Shown: positions 42,771-54,838 of the stretch, one piece after another
Position numbering within the stretch: the first letter of the stretch is position 1
How the letters are laid out: every line of letters begins with the position of its first letter
NCBI RefSeq assembly: GCF_017741935.1
Contig: NZ_JAGHMH010000006.1
Coordinates: 1-64,000 of the forward strand
DNA length: 64,000 bases
Origin: Rhizobium sp. 16-449-1b
GTDB lineage: Bacteria > Pseudomonadota > Alphaproteobacteria > Rhizobiales > Rhizobiaceae
Reading direction: 5' to 3'
The notes under the pieces: generated by a model
The model's database searches: none
What the model saw: the letters and a program-made list of their open reading frames with translations, nothing else
Told to the model about the DNA's origin: nothing
Made by a program: the position numbers and the translations under genes

Positions 42771-43241
42771 ATGTCCAGACGTCACAGAGCAGAAAAGCGC
42801 GAGATCAACCCGGACCCCAAGTTCGGCGATCTCATCGTCACCAAGTTCATGAATGCAATCATGCTTGACGGCAAGAAGTCCGTCGCTGAAAGCATTGTTT
42901 ACGGCGCATTTGACTCCGTGCAGAACAAGTCGAAGCAGGAGCCGCTGGTTGTTTTCCACGCCGCCCTCGACAACATTGCTCCGCACGTAGAAGTCCGTTC
43001 GCGCCGCGTTGGTGGTGCTACGTACCAGGTTCCGGTCGATGTTCGTCCTGAGCGTCGCCAGGCCCTCGCAATTCGCTGGCTGATCACTGCCGCTCGCAAG
43101 CGCAATGAGACGACGATGGTCGATCGCCTTTCCGGCGAACTTCTCGATGCATCCAACAACCGTGGTAGCGCCGTCAAGAAGCGCGAAGACACGCACAAGA
43201 TGGCTGATGCCAACCGTGCGTTCTCGCATTATCGCTGGTAA
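42771..43241 (+). CDS. rpsG: 30S ribosomal protein S7
   Basis: S7 (156 aa) starts assembly of the 30S head and contacts E-site tRNA. The sequence [47 protein letters not shown] and the end [10 protein letters not shown] are typical. In E. coli it represses its own operon by binding the rpsL-rpsG gap, which here is only 78 bases. fusA follows 30 bases later. Confidence 0.98.
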   Translation: MSRRHRAEKREINPDPKFGDLIVTKFMNAIMLDGKKSVAESIVYGAFDSVQNKSKQEPLVVFHAALDNIAPHVEVRSRRVGGATYQVPVDVRPERRQALAIRWLITAARKRNETTMVDRLSGELLDASNNRGSAVKKREDTHKMADANRAFSHYRW

Positions 43242-43271
43242 TCCCGAACGGTTCCCGAAAGGCAGTCCATT

Positions 43272-45371
43272 ATGGCTCGCGAATATAAAATCGAAGACTA
43301 CCGTAATTTCGGTATCATGGCGCACATCGACGCCGGCAAGACGACGACGACCGAGCGTATCCTTTACTACACCGGCAAGTCGCACAAGATCGGCGAAGTG
43401 CACGATGGCGCCGCCACGATGGACTGGATGGAGCAGGAGCAGGAGCGTGGCATCACGATCACGTCCGCTGCGACCACGACCTTCTGGAAGGGTCGCGACG
43501 GCAAGATGCGTCGCTTCAACATCATCGACACCCCCGGCCACGTTGACTTCACCATCGAAGTCGAACGTTCGCTGCGCGTTCTCGACGGTGCAGTTGCTCT
43601 TCTCGATGCCAACGCCGGCGTAGAGCCGCAGACGGAAACCGTCTGGCGTCAGGCTGAGAAGTACAACGTTCCGCGCATGATCTTCTGCAACAAGATGGAC
43701 AAGACCGGTGCTGACTTCTACCGCTCGGTAGAAATGATCAAGACCCGTCTCGGCGCCACCGCAGTCGTCATGCAGCTCCCGATCGGTGCAGAGTCCGACT
43801 TCAAGGGCGTTGTCGACCTGATCGAGATGAACGCTCTCATCTGGCGCGACGAGTCGCTCGGCGCTCAGTGGGACGTCGTCGAAATCCCTGATGACCTGAA
43901 GGAAAAGGCTGCTGAATATCGCGAAAAGCTGATCGAGACCGTTGTCGAGATCGACGAAGCCGCGATGGAAGCCTACCTCGAAGGCACCATGCCCGACAAC
44001 GACCAGATCCGCGCGCTCGTCCGTCGCGGCACGATCGACGTCAAGTTCCACCCGATGTTCTGCGGCACCGCCTTCAAGAACAAGGGCGTTCAGCCGTTGC
44101 TCGACGCTGTTGTCGACTACCTGCCGTCGCCGCTCGATATTCCGGCGATCAAGGGCATCGACTTCAAGACCGAAGCCGAAATCGAACGTCATGCTGACGA
44201 CGCCGAGCCGCTTTCCATGCTCGCGTTCAAGATCATGAACGACCCCTTCGTCGGTTCGCTGACCTTCGCTCGCATCTACTCCGGCAAGCTCGAAAAGGGC
44301 GCGTCGGTCATGAACACGGTCAAGGACAAGCGCGAGCGCGTCGGCCGCATGCTGCAGATGCACTCGAACTCGCGTGAAGACATCGAAGAAGCCTTCGCAG
44401 GCGACATCGTTGCTCTCGCCGGCCTCAAGGAAACCACCACTGGCGATACGCTCTGCGATCCGCTGAAGCCGGTTATCCTCGAGCGCATGGAATTCCCCGA
44501 GCCGGTCATTCAGATCGCGATCGAGCCGAAGACCAAGGGCGACCAGGAAAAGATGGGCCTCGCGCTCAACCGTCTGGCTGCTGAAGACCCGTCCTTCCGC
44601 GTGAAGACTGACCAGGAATCCGGTCAGACGATCATCGCCGGCATGGGCGAACTTCACCTCGACATTCTCGTCGACCGCATGCGTCGCGAATTCAAGGTTG
44701 AAGCAACCGTCGGTGCTCCGCAGGTTGCCTACCGCGAAACCATCACGCGTCAGCACGAAGAAGACTACACGCACAAGAAGCAGTCGGGTGGTACCGGTCA
44801 GTTCGCGCGCGTCAAGATCATCTTCGAACCGAACCCAGAAGGCGACGACTTCAAGTTCGAATCCAAGATCGTCGGCGGTGCTGTTCCGAAGGAATACATC
44901 CCGGGCGTTCAGAAGGGTATCGAAAGCGTTCTGTCTTCCGGTCCGCTGGCTGGCTTCCCGATGCTCGGCGTCAAGGCGACGCTCGTTGACGGTGCCTTCC
45001 ACGACGTTGACTCGTCCGTCCTCGCGTTCGAAATCGCTTCGCGTGCTTGCTTCCGTGAAGCAGCCAAGAAGGCCGGCGCTCAGCTCCTCGAGCCGATGAT
45101 GAAGGTCGAAGTCGTAACGCCGGAAGATTACGTCGGCGACGTTATCGGTGACCTGAACTCCCGCCGTGGTCAGATCCAGGGTCAGGAACAGCGCGGCATC
45201 GCGATCGTCATCAACGCCAACGTTCCGCTGGCGAACATGTTCAAGTACGTCGACAACCTGCGCTCCATGTCGCAGGGCCGCGCACAGTACACGATGACCT
45301 TCGATCACTACTCGCCGGTCCCGTCGAACGTCGCAACCGAGATCCAGGCAAAGTATTCCGGTCAGAAGTGA
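43272..45371 (+). CDS. fusA: Elongation factor G
   Basis: EF-G (699 aa) drives translocation and, with RRF, ribosome recycling. The GTPase motifs are [12 protein letters not shown], the switch [20 protein letters not shown] and NKMD. All five domains fit the usual length. The gene's last codons and stop lie inside a perfect 12-bp inverted repeat (45353-45380). tuf copy 2 starts 67 bases after the stop. Confidence 0.99.
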   Translation: MAREYKIEDYRNFGIMAHIDAGKTTTTERILYYTGKSHKIGEVHDGAATMDWMEQEQERGITITSAATTTFWKGRDGKMRRFNIIDTPGHVDFTIEVERSLRVLDGAVALLDANAGVEPQTETVWRQAEKYNVPRMIFCNKMDKTGADFYRSVEMIKTRLGATAVVMQLPIGAESDFKGVVDLIEMNALIWRDESLGAQWDVVEIPDDLKEKAAEYREKLIETVVEIDEAAMEAYLEGTMPDNDQIRALVRRGTIDVKFHPMFCGTAFKNKGVQPLLDAVVDYLPSPLDIPAIKGIDFKTEAEIERHADDAEPLSMLAFKIMNDPFVGSLTFARIYSGKLEKGASVMNTVKDKRERVGRMLQMHSNSREDIEEAFAGDIVALAGLKETTTGDTLCDPLKPVILERMEFPEPVIQIAIEPKTKGDQEKMGLALNRLAAEDPSFRVKTDQESGQTIIAGMGELHLDILVDRMRREFKVEATVGAPQVAYRETITRQHEEDYTHKKQSGGTGQFARVKIIFEPNPEGDDFKFESKIVGGAVPKEYIPGVQKGIESVLSSGPLAGFPMLGVKATLVDGAFHDVDSSVLAFEIASRACFREAAKKAGAQLLEPMMKVEVVTPEDYVGDVIGDLNSRRGQIQGQEQRGIAIVINANVPLANMFKYVDNLRSMSQGRAQYTMTFDHYSPVPSNVATEIQAKYSGQK

Positions 45372-45380
45372 CCGGAATAC
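45353..45380 (+). promoter_or_regulatory. Perfect hairpin spanning the fusA stop codon
   Basis: GTATTCCGGTCA (45353-45364), loop GAAG, TGACCGGAATAC (45369-45380): 12 bp without mismatch. The TGA stop is the first three bases of the right arm. No T run follows. It could protect the 3' end of a processed fusA message or limit read-through into tuf. Confidence 0.65.
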
Positions 45381-45438
45381 CAATTGACCGATAACAAGAA
45401 TTAAGTCCCTCGCGGACTTGCAAGAATGGAGAGCCTAA

Positions 45439-46614
<1,176 letters not shown>

Positions 46615-46624
46615 TCATTGAGAT

Positions 46625-46648
46625 CGGCCGTCTCGAAAGAGACGGCCG
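46625..46648 (+). promoter_or_regulatory. GNRA-capped stem-loop after tuf copy 2
   Basis: CGGCCGTCTC, loop GAAA, GAGACGGCCG: a 10-bp perfect stem 10 bases past the tuf stop, without a T run. It is either a factor-independent terminator of low efficiency or a 3'-end stabiliser. Confidence 0.55.
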
Positions 46649-46927
46649 CTTCGATGACATTATTATGAAGCAAGTGGCTTTAGCCGCTTGCTTATTACAA
46701 AGAAATACGGCACATGGCGCGCAAGCGCTGTTTGCGCGCTGCTTCGTTGTTTCGAAGCGGCAGACTGAAGCTAACATAAAGGTGGCCGAAAGGCCTGAAG
46801 ACTGGATAGGGATGCCGGTTTCCGACGTCCCTCTCGATCTTTGAAACCGGTGGTCCGCCTTTAGGGAAGAAAACAACCCGTGCCTTGAACAAGGGCGCGT
46901 AAGTAACAAACACAAGGATAACGTCGA
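46649..46927 (+). promoter_or_regulatory. S10-operon leader with further hairpins
   Basis: About 280 bases precede rpsJ. AAGCAAGTGGC (46668-46678), loop TTTA, GCCGCTTGCTT (46683-46693) form an 11-bp stem with one G-T pair. GCGCGCAA and TTTGCGCGC near 46713-46738 form another. In gamma-proteobacteria L4 regulates the S10 operon through its leader; whether this different leader is regulated in the same way cannot be told from sequence. No gene is seen. Confidence 0.5.
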
Positions 46928-47236
46928 ATGAACGGCCAAAATATCCGCATTCGCCTGAAGGCGTTCGATCACCGCATTCTCGACGCTTCGACGCGCGAGA
47001 TCGTGTCGACGGCGAAGCGCACCGGCGCAAGCGTCCGGGGCCCCGTTCCGCTTCCGACTCGCATCGAGAAGTTTACGGTAAACCGGTCCCCACACATCGA
47101 CAAGAAGAGCCGCGAGCAGTTCGAGATGCGCACGCATAAGCGCCTCCTCGACATCGTTGACCCGACACCGCAGACGGTAGACGCGCTGATGAAGCTCGAT
47201 CTCGCCGCTGGTGTCGATGTTGAGATCAAGCTCTGA
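46928..47236 (+). CDS. rpsJ: 30S ribosomal protein S10 (NusE)
   Basis: S10 (102 aa) is in the 30S head and also works as NusE, pairing with NusB and NusG in antitermination. [50 protein letters not shown] matches the family, as does the [21 protein letters not shown] segment. It is the first gene of the S10 operon. Confidence 0.98.
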   Translation: MNGQNIRIRLKAFDHRILDASTREIVSTAKRTGASVRGPVPLPTRIEKFTVNRSPHIDKKSREQFEMRTHKRLLDIVDPTPQTVDALMKLDLAAGVDVEIKL

Positions 47237-47270
47237 GCCTAGCTCGAGCTGAGTTGGAAGGATTGAACCG

Positions 47271-47912
47271 ATGCGTTCAGGTGTGATTGCACAGAAGATC
47301 GGCATGACCCGCGTCTATAACGACGCCGGAGAACATGTTCCGGTAACGGTATTGCGTATGGAAGGCTGCCAGGTCGTAGCCCAGCGCACAGTAGAAAAGA
47401 ACGGCTACGCCGCAGTTCAGCTTGGTGCTGGCACGGCGAAGGTCAAGAACACGTCCAAGGCGATGCGCGGCAATTTCGCTATTGCCAACGTCGAGCCGAA
47501 GGCCAAGCTCGCTGAATTCCGTGTTACGGAAGACAACCTGCTTGACGTCGGCACCGAGCTCAAGGCTGGCCACTTCGCCACCGGTCAGCTCGTCGATGTC
47601 ACCGGCACGACGATTGGTAAGGGCTTTGCCGGCGCCATGAAGCGTCACGGCTTCGGCGGTCTGCGCGCCACGCACGGTGTGTCGGTTTCGCACCGCTCGC
47701 ACGGTTCGACCGGCTCGCGCCAGGACCCGGGCAAGGTTTTCAAGAACAAGAAGATGGCTGGTCACATGGGCCAGACGCGCGTAACGACTCAGAACCTTGA
47801 AGTGGTTTCGACCGACGAAGATCGTGGTCTGATCCTGATCAAGGGTGCAGTACCCGGTTCCAAGGGTGCCTGGATCATCGTGCGCGACGCCGTCAAGTCG
47901 GCCGCGAAGTAA
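47271..47912 (+). CDS. rplC: 50S ribosomal protein L3
   Basis: L3 (213 aa) has a globular part and an extended loop reaching the peptidyl-transferase centre. It starts [21 protein letters not shown]. The loop [33 protein letters not shown] includes the Gln equivalent to the PrmB methylation site. rplD starts 13 bases past the stop. Confidence 0.98.
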   Translation: MRSGVIAQKIGMTRVYNDAGEHVPVTVLRMEGCQVVAQRTVEKNGYAAVQLGAGTAKVKNTSKAMRGNFAIANVEPKAKLAEFRVTEDNLLDVGTELKAGHFATGQLVDVTGTTIGKGFAGAMKRHGFGGLRATHGVSVSHRSHGSTGSRQDPGKVFKNKKMAGHMGQTRVTTQNLEVVSTDEDRGLILIKGAVPGSKGAWIIVRDAVKSAAK

Positions 47913-47925
47913 GGGAGCCAGACCA

Positions 47926-48546
47926 ATGGAATTCAACGTCAAGACCCTCGAGGGAAAAGACGCAGGGAAGGTTTCTCTTTCTGACGCGATTTTCGGTCTC
48001 GAGCCCCGCGAAGACATTCTCGCCCGCGTAATCCGCTGGCAGCTTGCCAAGAAGCAGCAGGGCACTCACCAGGCAAAGGGCCGCGCCGACGTATGGCGCA
48101 CCGGCGCCAAGATGTACAAGCAGAAGGGTACGGGCCGCGCTCGTCACCATTCGGCTCGTGCTCCGCAGTTCCGCGGCGGTGGTAAGGCTCACGGCCCGGT
48201 TGCTCGCAGCCACGAACACGACCTTCCGAAGAAGGTTCGCGCTCTCGGCCTGCGTCTGGCTCTGTCGGCAAAGCTGAAGTCCGATGATGTCATCATCATC
48301 GACAACCTGGTTGCTGCTGAAGCAAAGACCAAGGCTCTGGCTTCGACCTTCGCAACGCTCGGCCTGACCAACGCTCTCTTCATCGGCGGCGCCGAACTTG
48401 ATGGCAACTTCAAGCTCGCAGCCAAGAACATCCCGAACATCGATGTTCTGCCGATCCAGGGCATCAACGTTTATGACATCGTGCGCCGTGGCAAGCTCGT
48501 GCTTTCCAAGGCTGCCGTTGAAGCTCTAGAGGAGCGTTTCAAGTGA
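47926..48546 (+). CDS. rplD: 50S ribosomal protein L4
   Basis: L4 (206 aa) lines the exit tunnel with a long loop rich in Gly, Arg and Lys ([34 protein letters not shown]). The start is the ATG at 47926 ([19 protein letters not shown]); open frame before it overlaps rplC. Its TGA overlaps the GTG of rplW (GTGA), so the two are translationally coupled. Confidence 0.98.
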   Translation: MEFNVKTLEGKDAGKVSLSDAIFGLEPREDILARVIRWQLAKKQQGTHQAKGRADVWRTGAKMYKQKGTGRARHHSARAPQFRGGGKAHGPVARSHEHDLPKKVRALGLRLALSAKLKSDDVIIIDNLVAAEAKTKALASTFATLGLTNALFIGGAELDGNFKLAAKNIPNIDVLPIQGINVYDIVRRGKLVLSKAAVEALEERFK

Positions 48547-48836
48547 CCGATCTTCGCCACTATGATGTGATCGTCTCGCCGTCGATCACCGAAAAGTCCA
48601 CTCTGGTATCGGAAAACAACCAGGTTGTTTTCAACGTCGCTAAGACGGCGTCGAAGCCGGAAATCAAGGCTGCAGTCGAGGCGCTCTTCGGCGTCAAGGT
48701 CACGGCCGTCAACACTCTGCTCCGCAAGGGCAAGACCCGTCGTTTCCGCGGTTTTGTCGGCAAGCAGAAGGACGTGAAGAAGGCAATCGTGACTTTGGCT
48801 GAAGGCCAGACGATCGACGTCTCCACCGGTCTCTGA
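48543..48836 (+). CDS. rplW: 50S ribosomal protein L23
   Basis: L23 (97 aa) sits at the tunnel exit and docks the signal recognition particle and trigger factor. It has a GTG start overlapping the rplD stop by 4 bases. The conserved [46 protein letters not shown] is present. Confidence 0.98.
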   Translation: MTDLRHYDVIVSPSITEKSTLVSENNQVVFNVAKTASKPEIKAAVEALFGVKVTAVNTLLRKGKTRRFRGFVGKQKDVKKAIVTLAEGQTIDVSTGL

Positions 48837-48847
48837 GGAATAAAAAC

Positions 48848-49684
48848 ATGGCATTGAAAACATTCAATCCTACGACCCCGAGCCAGCGTCAGCTGGTCAT
48901 CGTCGACCGCTCTTCGCTCTACAAGGGCAAGCCGGTCAAGGCGCTGACGCAGGGTCTGACCAAGAGCGGCGGTCGTAACAACCTCGGTCGCATCACGGCT
49001 CGCTTCATCGGCGGCGGTCACAAGCGTACGTATCGTCTGATCGACTTCAAGCGTCGCAAGTTCGAAGTTGAAGGCACGGTCGAGCGTATCGAATACGACC
49101 CGAACCGTACCGCGTTCATCGCGCTCATCTCCTACGCCGACGGCGAACAGGCCTACATCATCGCTCCGCAGCGCCTTGCTGCCGGCGACAAGGTCATCGC
49201 CTCTGAAAAGGCTGTGGACGTAAAGCCGGGCAACACCATGCCCCTGCAGTACATCCCGGTTGGCTCCATCATCCACAACGTGGAAATGAAGCCGGGCAAG
49301 GGCGGTCAGATCGCTCGCTCCGCTGGTTCCTACGCACAGCTCGTAGGCCGCGATGCGGGTCTCGCGATCCTTCGTCTGAACTCTGGCGAACAGCGCCTCG
49401 TGCCGGGCTCCTGCCTTGCTTCGATCGGTGCGGTTTCGAACCCTGACCACGCCAACATCAACGACGGCAAGGCCGGTCGTACCGTATGGCGCGGCAAGCG
49501 TCCGCATAACCGCGGTGTCGTCATGAACCCTGTCGACCACCCGCACGGTGGTGGTGAAGGCCGCACTTCCGGTGGTCGTCACCCGGTTACCCCTTGGGGT
49601 AAGCCGACCAAGGGCAAGCGCACCCGGTCGAACAAGTCGACCGACAAGATGATCATGCGCTCGCGTCATCAGCGTAAGAAGTAA
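48848..49684 (+). CDS. rplB: 50S ribosomal protein L2
   Basis: L2 (278 aa) is needed for subunit joining and peptidyl-transferase activity. The [19 protein letters not shown] start, the SH3-like RNA-binding middle and the C-terminal [37 protein letters not shown] with the critical His are all intact. Confidence 0.98.
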   Translation: MALKTFNPTTPSQRQLVIVDRSSLYKGKPVKALTQGLTKSGGRNNLGRITARFIGGGHKRTYRLIDFKRRKFEVEGTVERIEYDPNRTAFIALISYADGEQAYIIAPQRLAAGDKVIASEKAVDVKPGNTMPLQYIPVGSIIHNVEMKPGKGGQIARSAGSYAQLVGRDAGLAILRLNSGEQRLVPGSCLASIGAVSNPDHANINDGKAGRTVWRGKRPHNRGVVMNPVDHPHGGGEGRTSGGRHPVTPWGKPTKGKRTRSNKSTDKMIMRSRHQRKK

Positions 49685-49699
49685 GAGAGGAAGTCTCCA

Positions 49700-49978
49700 A
49701 TGGCTCGTTCAGTATGGAAAGGTCCGTTCGTTGACGGCTATCTTCTCAAGAAGGCTGAGAAGGTTCGTGAAGGCGGACGTGCAGAAGTAATCAAGATCTG
49801 GAGCCGTCGCTCCACGATCCTGCCCCAGTTCGTCGGTCTCACCTTCGGCGTCTACAACGGCAGCAAGCATATTCCGGTCAACGTCAATGAAGACATGGTC
49901 GGTCACAAATTCGGTGAATTCTCTCCGACCCGGACCTACTACGGTCACGGTGCGGACAAGAAGGCAAAGAGGAAGTAA
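49700..49978 (+). CDS. rpsS: 30S ribosomal protein S19
   Basis: S19 (92 aa) lies in the 30S head next to S13 and the A-site finger. It reads [20 protein letters not shown] at the start and contains [29 protein letters not shown] and [15 protein letters not shown]. rplV begins 2 bases after its stop. Confidence 0.98.
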   Translation: MARSVWKGPFVDGYLLKKAEKVREGGRAEVIKIWSRRSTILPQFVGLTFGVYNGSKHIPVNVNEDMVGHKFGEFSPTRTYYGHGADKKAKRK

Positions 49979-49980
49979 CG

Positions 49981-50373
49981 ATGGGCAAGGCAAAAGCCGA
50001 ACGCCGGCTGAAGGACAACGAGGCGCAAGCAGTCGCCCGCACGCTCCGCGTCAGCCCACAGAAGCTCAACCTGGTTGCCGCGGCTATCCGCGGCAAGAAG
50101 GTCGAGCGCGCACTCGCTGAGCTGGAATTCTCCCGCAAGCGCATCGCAGGCGCCGTCAAGAAGACGCTCGAATCTGCGATCGCAAACGCAGAGAACAACC
50201 ATGATCTCGACGTTGACTCGCTGGTCGTAGCGGAAGCTTACGTTGGCAAGTCGATCGTCATGAAGCGTTTCCACGCTCGTGGCCGTGGTCGTGCATCGCG
50301 CATCGAAAAGCCCTTTGCGCACCTCACGATCGTTGTTCGCGAAGTTGAAGCCGCCACCGAGGAGGCCGCATAA
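49981..50373 (+). CDS. rplV: 50S ribosomal protein L22
   Basis: L22 (130 aa) lines the exit tunnel; its loop is a site of macrolide resistance in other bacteria. The core [56 protein letters not shown] is conserved. The loop [26 protein letters not shown] shows no insertion or deletion. Its TAA overlaps the rpsC ATG by one base. Confidence 0.98.
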   Translation: MGKAKAERRLKDNEAQAVARTLRVSPQKLNLVAAAIRGKKVERALAELEFSRKRIAGAVKKTLESAIANAENNHDLDVDSLVVAEAYVGKSIVMKRFHARGRGRASRIEKPFAHLTIVVREVEAATEEAA

Positions 50374-51092
50374 TGGGTCAGAAAATCAATCCAATTGGTT
50401 TCCGTCTTGGCATCAACCGTACCTGGGATAGCCGCTGGTTCGCGGACAATGCCGAATACGGTCAGCTGCTGCACGAAGACCTGAAGATGCGCAAGTTCGT
50501 CATGAGCGAACTGAAGCAGGCTGGTATCTCCAAGGTGGTTATCGAGCGTCCGCACAAGAAGTGCCGCGTCACGATCCACTCGGCTCGTCCTGGCCTGATC
50601 ATCGGCAAGAAGGGCGCAGACATCGACAAGCTCCGCAAGAAGCTGTCGGACATGACGAACTCCGAAACGCACCTCAACATCGTTGAAGTTCGCAAGCCGG
50701 AAGTCGACGCTGTTCTGGTCGCTCAGTCGATCGCTCAGCAGCTCGAGCGTCGTGTTGCTTTCCGTCGCGCCATGAAGCGCGCCGTTCAGTCCGCAATGCG
50801 TCTTGGCGCCGAAGGCATCAAGATCACCTGCGCGGGCCGTCTCGGCGGTGCTGAAATCGCTCGTACGGAATGGTACCGCGAAGGTCGCGTGCCGCTGCAT
50901 ACGCTGCGCGCTGACATCGACTACGGCACAGCCGAAGCGGAAACCGCTTTCGGTATCTGCGGCATCAAGGTTTGGATCTTCAAGGGCGAAATCCTTGAGC
51001 ACGATCCGATGGCCTCCGAGCGCCGCGCACTCGAGGGTGATGCTCAGGGTCCGGCTAGCCGTGACCGCGATCGTCGCCGCGACAACGCTTAA
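50373..51092 (+). CDS. rpsC: 30S ribosomal protein S3
   Basis: S3 (239 aa) lies at the mRNA entry channel and has helicase activity with S4 and S5. The KH domain (~40-110) includes [22 protein letters not shown]. The C-terminal domain has [33 protein letters not shown]. The tail ends in an arginine-rich stretch ([11 protein letters not shown]). Confidence 0.98.
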   Translation: MGQKINPIGFRLGINRTWDSRWFADNAEYGQLLHEDLKMRKFVMSELKQAGISKVVIERPHKKCRVTIHSARPGLIIGKKGADIDKLRKKLSDMTNSETHLNIVEVRKPEVDAVLVAQSIAQQLERRVAFRRAMKRAVQSAMRLGAEGIKITCAGRLGGAEIARTEWYREGRVPLHTLRADIDYGTAEAETAFGICGIKVWIFKGEILEHDPMASERRALEGDAQGPASRDRDRRRDNA

Positions 51093-51128
51093 TAGCGTTG
51101 GTGGCAGATAAGTTCGGAGAATAAGAAA

Positions 51129-51542
51129 ATGTTGCAGCCAAAGCGTACCAAGTACCGCAAGCAATTTAAGGGCCGCATCAAGGGCGTCGCCAAGGGTGGT
51201 TCCGACCTCGCCTTCGGTGAATTCGGCCTTAAGGCTCAGGAGCCAAACCGCGTAAATGCACGCGAGATCGAAGCGGCCCGCCGCGCGATCACGCGCTACA
51301 TGAAGCGTGCTGGCCGTGTATGGATCCGCGTGTTCCCGGATGTTCCGGTAACCGCAAAGCCGACCGAAGTCCGTATGGGTAAGGGTAAGGGCTCTGTTGA
51401 ATATTGGGCATGCAAGGTCAAGCCAGGCCGCATGATGTTCGAGATCGACGGCGTCAGCGAAGAAATCGCTCGCGAAGCGCTTCGCCTCGGCTCTGCCAAG
51501 CTCTCGGTCAAGACGCGCTTCGTACAGCGCATTGCAGAGTAA
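51129..51542 (+). CDS. rplP: 50S ribosomal protein L16
   Basis: L16 (137 aa) organises the A-site region of 23S rRNA. It starts [34 protein letters not shown] and includes [31 protein letters not shown], with the Arg that YcfD-type enzymes hydroxylate in some bacteria. rpmC follows 12 bases later. Confidence 0.98.
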   Translation: MLQPKRTKYRKQFKGRIKGVAKGGSDLAFGEFGLKAQEPNRVNAREIEAARRAITRYMKRAGRVWIRVFPDVPVTAKPTEVRMGKGKGSVEYWACKVKPGRMMFEIDGVSEEIAREALRLGSAKLSVKTRFVQRIAE

Positions 51543-51554
51543 GGAGCAAGGCAC

Positions 51555-51755
51555 ATGAAAGCCGAAGAAGTTCGCGGCCTGACGGCCGATCAGCTCAAGG
51601 ACAAGCTCGCCGACCTGAAGAAGGAGCAGTTCAACCTGCGCTTCCAGAAGGCCACCGGTCAGCTCGAAAAGTCCTCCCGCGTCAACGAAGTTCGCAAGGA
51701 CATCGCCCGCGTGAAAACCATTGCCCGCCAGAAGGCGGCAGAAGCAAAGGCCTAA
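51555..51755 (+). CDS. rpmC: 50S ribosomal protein L29
   Basis: L29 (66 aa) is a helical hairpin near the tunnel exit next to L23. [56 protein letters not shown] is typical of the family. rpsQ begins 4 bases after its stop. Confidence 0.97.
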   Translation: MKAEEVRGLTADQLKDKLADLKKEQFNLRFQKATGQLEKSSRVNEVRKDIARVKTIARQKAAEAKA

Positions 51756-51759
51756 GAAT

Positions 51760-51999
51760 ATGCCGAAGCGCATCCTGCAGGGCGTCGTCGTTGGCGACAA
51801 GAACGAGAAGACTGTAGTTGTCCGCGTTGAGCGTCGTTTCGCTCATCCGCTGATGCAGAAGACCGTTCGTCGTTCCAAGAAGTACAAGGCCCACGACGAA
51901 AACAATCAGTACAAGATTGGCGATACCGTATCCATCGAGGAATGCGCGCCGATCTCCAAGGACAAGTGCTGGACGGTCATTTCCGGCCAGGCAAAGTAA
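51760..51999 (+). CDS. rpsQ: 30S ribosomal protein S17
   Basis: S17 (79 aa) is an OB-fold primary 16S rRNA binder. It reads [49 protein letters not shown], then [16 protein letters not shown]. The start is the ATG at 51760. It is the last gene of the S10 unit; a terminator-like hairpin follows before rplN. Confidence 0.98.
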   Translation: MPKRILQGVVVGDKNEKTVVVRVERRFAHPLMQKTVRRSKKYKAHDENNQYKIGDTVSIEECAPISKDKCWTVISGQAK

Positions 52000-52052
52000 G
52001 AATTTCTCGCGAGGCCTTGCGTCTCGCGGAAATTTCTGTATGAAGCAGCGTC

Positions 52053-52084
52053 AGAACGCTCGTTCGTCGAGCGTTCTTTTGCTT
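52053..52084 (+). terminator. Terminator-like hairpin between rpsQ and rplN
   Basis: GAACGCTCG (52054-52062), loop TTCGT, CGAGCGTTC (52068-52076), then TTTTGCTTT: a 9-bp perfect stem with a T-rich tail. It lies 54 bases past rpsQ and 176 bases ahead of rplN and would separate the S10 and spc operons. Confidence 0.8.
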
Positions 52085-52260
52085 TGAGCGCACGGAAGGT
52101 CCCGTTTGGGAAACCACCCTGGCACGATCGATCCCGCGCTAGTCAAGCTAATGCCGTGTTTTCGCCTGCTCTCGTGGCAAGCGGACGGCTGACAATTTTC
52201 ATATGCCGGGATAGGGGGCGTAGCCCAACCATTCCGGTAAACACAAGAAGGCGACCTGAT

Positions 52261-52629
52261 ATGATTCAGATGCAAACAAACCTCGACGTGGCGGATAATT
52301 CCGGCGCACGTCGTGTCATGTGCATCAAGGTGCTGGGCGGTTCTAAGCGCAAGTATGCCTCGATCGGCGACGTTATCGTCGTTTCGATCAAGGAAGCTAT
52401 TCCGCGCGGCCGCGTGAAGAAGGGTGACGTGATGAAGGCGGTTGTCGTTCGCACCGCCAAGGAAATCCGTCGCGTAGATGGTTCCATCATCCGCTTCGAC
52501 ACCAATGCAGCAGTCCTCATCGACAACAAGAAAGAGCCGATCGGCACCCGTATCTTCGGACCGGTTCCGCGCGAACTTCGCGCCAAGAACCACATGAAGA
52601 TCATCTCGCTCGCTCCAGAAGTTCTGTAA
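52261..52629 (+). CDS. rplN: 50S ribosomal protein L14
   Basis: L14 (122 aa) lies at the subunit interface and binds the silencing factor RsfS. It reads [46 protein letters not shown] and ends [15 protein letters not shown]. It is the first gene of the spc operon here, with 261 bases of spacer that probably include its own promoter. Confidence 0.98.
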   Translation: MIQMQTNLDVADNSGARRVMCIKVLGGSKRKYASIGDVIVVSIKEAIPRGRVKKGDVMKAVVVRTAKEIRRVDGSIIRFDTNAAVLIDNKKEPIGTRIFGPVPRELRAKNHMKIISLAPEVL

Positions 52630-52641
52630 GGAGCACGAACG

Positions 52642-52944
52642 ATGCAAAAGATTCGTAAGGGCGACACGGTCGTCATGCTCGCAGGCAAGGACAAGGGCCG
52701 CACTGGCGAAGTCCTTCAGGTTCTGCCCAAGGAAGATCGCGCCGTAGTTCGTGGCGTCAACGTCGTGAAGCGCCACCAGCGCCAGACGCAGACCCAGGAA
52801 GCCGGCATCATCAGCAAGGAAGCCTCGGTTCACTTGTCCAACGTCTCGATCATCGACAAGGACGGCAAGCCGACCCGCGTTGGTTTCAAGGTTGTTGACG
52901 GCAAGAAGGTCCGTGTGGCCAAGCGTTCCGGTGAGGTGATCTGA
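52642..52944 (+). CDS. rplX: 50S ribosomal protein L24
   Basis: L24 (100 aa) is a KOW-domain protein that starts 50S assembly. [46 protein letters not shown] matches the family. Its TGA overlaps the ATG of rplE by one base. Confidence 0.98.
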   Translation: MQKIRKGDTVVMLAGKDKGRTGEVLQVLPKEDRAVVRGVNVVKRHQRQTQTQEAGIISKEASVHLSNVSIIDKDGKPTRVGFKVVDGKKVRVAKRSGEVI

Positions 52945-53501
52945 TGGCTCAGGCAAAGTACGAGCCGCGGCTCAAGAAGGAATATGTCGAGCGCATCCGC
53001 GCGGCGATGCAGGAGAAGTTCTCCTACGCCAACGAGATGATGATTCCGAAGCTCGACAAGATCGTAATCAACATGGGTGTTGGTGAAGCAACGGCTGATT
53101 CGAAGAAGCCGACTGTTGCCGCAGCTGACCTGGCCGCTATCGCTGGTCAGAAGCCGGTCATCACCCGTGCACGCAACTCCATCGCTGGCTTCAAGGTCCG
53201 CGAAGATATGCCGATCGGCGCAAAGGTTACCCTGCGCGGCGCTCGCATGTACGAGTTCCTGGACCGTCTCGTGAACATCGCGCTTCCGCGCGTTCGCGAC
53301 TTCCGCGGCCTGAACCCGAAGAGCTTTGACGGCCGTGGCAACTTCGCCATGGGCATCAAGGAGCACATTGTGTTCCCTGAGATCAACTACGATAAGGTTG
53401 ATCAGATGTGGGGCATGGACATCATCGTTTGCACGACGGCCACCAAGGACGACGAAGCACGGGCTCTGCTCACAGAGTTCAACTTCCCGTTCCGTCAGTA
53501 A
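52944..53501 (+). CDS. rplE: 50S ribosomal protein L5
   Basis: L5 (185 aa) binds 5S rRNA and contacts P-site tRNA. The family segments [59 protein letters not shown] and the C-terminal [21 protein letters not shown] are all present. Confidence 0.98.
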   Translation: MAQAKYEPRLKKEYVERIRAAMQEKFSYANEMMIPKLDKIVINMGVGEATADSKKPTVAAADLAAIAGQKPVITRARNSIAGFKVREDMPIGAKVTLRGARMYEFLDRLVNIALPRVRDFRGLNPKSFDGRGNFAMGIKEHIVFPEINYDKVDQMWGMDIIVCTTATKDDEARALLTEFNFPFRQ

Positions 53502-53533
53502 CCGTAACGACGAGCGTAGAAAAGGAACCACAC

Positions 53534-53839
53534 ATGGCGAAGACCAGCGCAGTTGAAAAGAACAAGCGCCGCCGTATTACGGTCGCCAACCAGGCCGCTA
53601 AGCGCGCCGAGTTGAAGGCGATCATCATGAACCAGGCTCTTCCGATCGAAGACCGGTTCAAGGCCTCGATCAAGCTGGCATCCCTGCCGCGCGATGGATC
53701 GAAGACCCGTATTCGCAACCGTTGTGAAGTATCGGGCCGTCCGCGCGCATACTACCGCAAACTGCGCATGTCGCGTATCGCGCTGCGTGAACTCGGCAAT
53801 CTCGGCAAGGTGCCGGGCATCGTCAAGTCCAGCTGGTAA
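53534..53839 (+). CDS. rpsN: 30S ribosomal protein S14 (zinc-independent type)
   Basis: S14 (101 aa) is the long form without the zinc-ribbon cysteine pairs; only one Cys is present in [43 protein letters not shown]. It belongs to the 30S head. The start is the ATG at 53534 ([13 protein letters not shown]) after AAAGGA. Confidence 0.98.
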   Translation: MAKTSAVEKNKRRRITVANQAAKRAELKAIIMNQALPIEDRFKASIKLASLPRDGSKTRIRNRCEVSGRPRAYYRKLRMSRIALRELGNLGKVPGIVKSSW

Positions 53840-53851
53840 GGAGCAGGTTAG

Positions 53852-54250
53852 ATGACAATGACTGATCCGTTGGGCGATATGCTCACCCGCATCCGTAACG
53901 GCGCTTCCCGCCGCAAGTCGTCGGTCTCGACGCCTGCTTCGAAGCTCCGTGCACGCGTTCTCGATGTTCTCCAGGCTGAAGGCTACATCCGTGGCTACGC
54001 TCTTGTCGATTTCGGCAATGGCAAGTCTGAAATCAACATCGAACTGAAGTACTACGAAGGCGCATCGGTGATCCGTGAGATCGGCCGTGTGTCCAAGCCG
54101 GGCCGCCGGGTTTATGTCTCGGTCAAGTCCATTCCGCAGGTCGCGAACGGTCTCGGCATCACCATCCTTTCGACTCCGAAGGGTGTGATGGCTGATCACC
54201 AGGCTCGCGAACAGAACGTTGGTGGCGAGGTTCTTTGCTCGGTATTCTAA
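53852..54250 (+). CDS. rpsH: 30S ribosomal protein S8
   Basis: S8 (132 aa) binds the central 16S rRNA domain and in E. coli represses the spc operon. It has [36 protein letters not shown] and the end [27 protein letters not shown] second ATG at 53858 would shorten it by two residues. Confidence 0.98.
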   Translation: MTMTDPLGDMLTRIRNGASRRKSSVSTPASKLRARVLDVLQAEGYIRGYALVDFGNGKSEINIELKYYEGASVIREIGRVSKPGRRVYVSVKSIPQVANGLGITILSTPKGVMADHQAREQNVGGEVLCSVF

Positions 54251-54292
54251 TACCGAGCATCGATCTCCATAGCGAACAGACAGGATATAAAA

Positions 54293-54826
54293 ATGTCTCG
54301 TATCGGTAAGAAGCCCGTTCAGATTCCTGCTGGGGTTACGGCTACGGTCGAAGGCCAGAAGGTTACTGCAAAGGGCCCGAAGGGCGAGCTGTTCTTCGTC
54401 GCAAACGACGAAGTCGGCGTTAAGCTCGAAAACAACGCGGTTGTCGTGACGCCGCTCACGCAGTCGAAGGATGCTCGTTCGAAGTGGGGCATGTCCCGCA
54501 CGATGATCGAGAACATCTTCACGGGTGTTAAGGACGGCTACGAGCGCAAGCTCGAAATCAACGGCGTTGGTTACCGCGCGTCGCTTCAGGGCAAGAACCT
54601 GCAGCTCGCTCTCGGTTTCAGCCACGACGTGGTTTATGAGCCGCCGGTCGGCATCACGATCGCTGTGCCGAAGCCTACTGAAATTGTTGTGACTGGCATC
54701 AATAAGCAGCAGGTCGGCCAGGTTGCCGCTGAAATCCGCGAATACCGCGGTCCTGAGCCTTACAAGGGCAAGGGCGTCAAGTATGCCGGCGAACGTATCG
54801 TTCGCAAAGAAGGCAAGAAGAAGTAA
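54293..54826 (+). CDS. rplF: 50S ribosomal protein L6
   Basis: L6 (177 aa) lies near the sarcin-ricin loop and the factor-binding site. It reads [32 protein letters not shown] and has the family hallmark [24 protein letters not shown] near the end. Confidence 0.98.
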   Translation: MSRIGKKPVQIPAGVTATVEGQKVTAKGPKGELFFVANDEVGVKLENNAVVVTPLTQSKDARSKWGMSRTMIENIFTGVKDGYERKLEINGVGYRASLQGKNLQLALGFSHDVVYEPPVGITIAVPKPTEIVVTGINKQQVGQVAAEIREYRGPEPYKGKGVKYAGERIVRKEGKKK

Positions 54827-54838
54827 GGATCACGCGAA

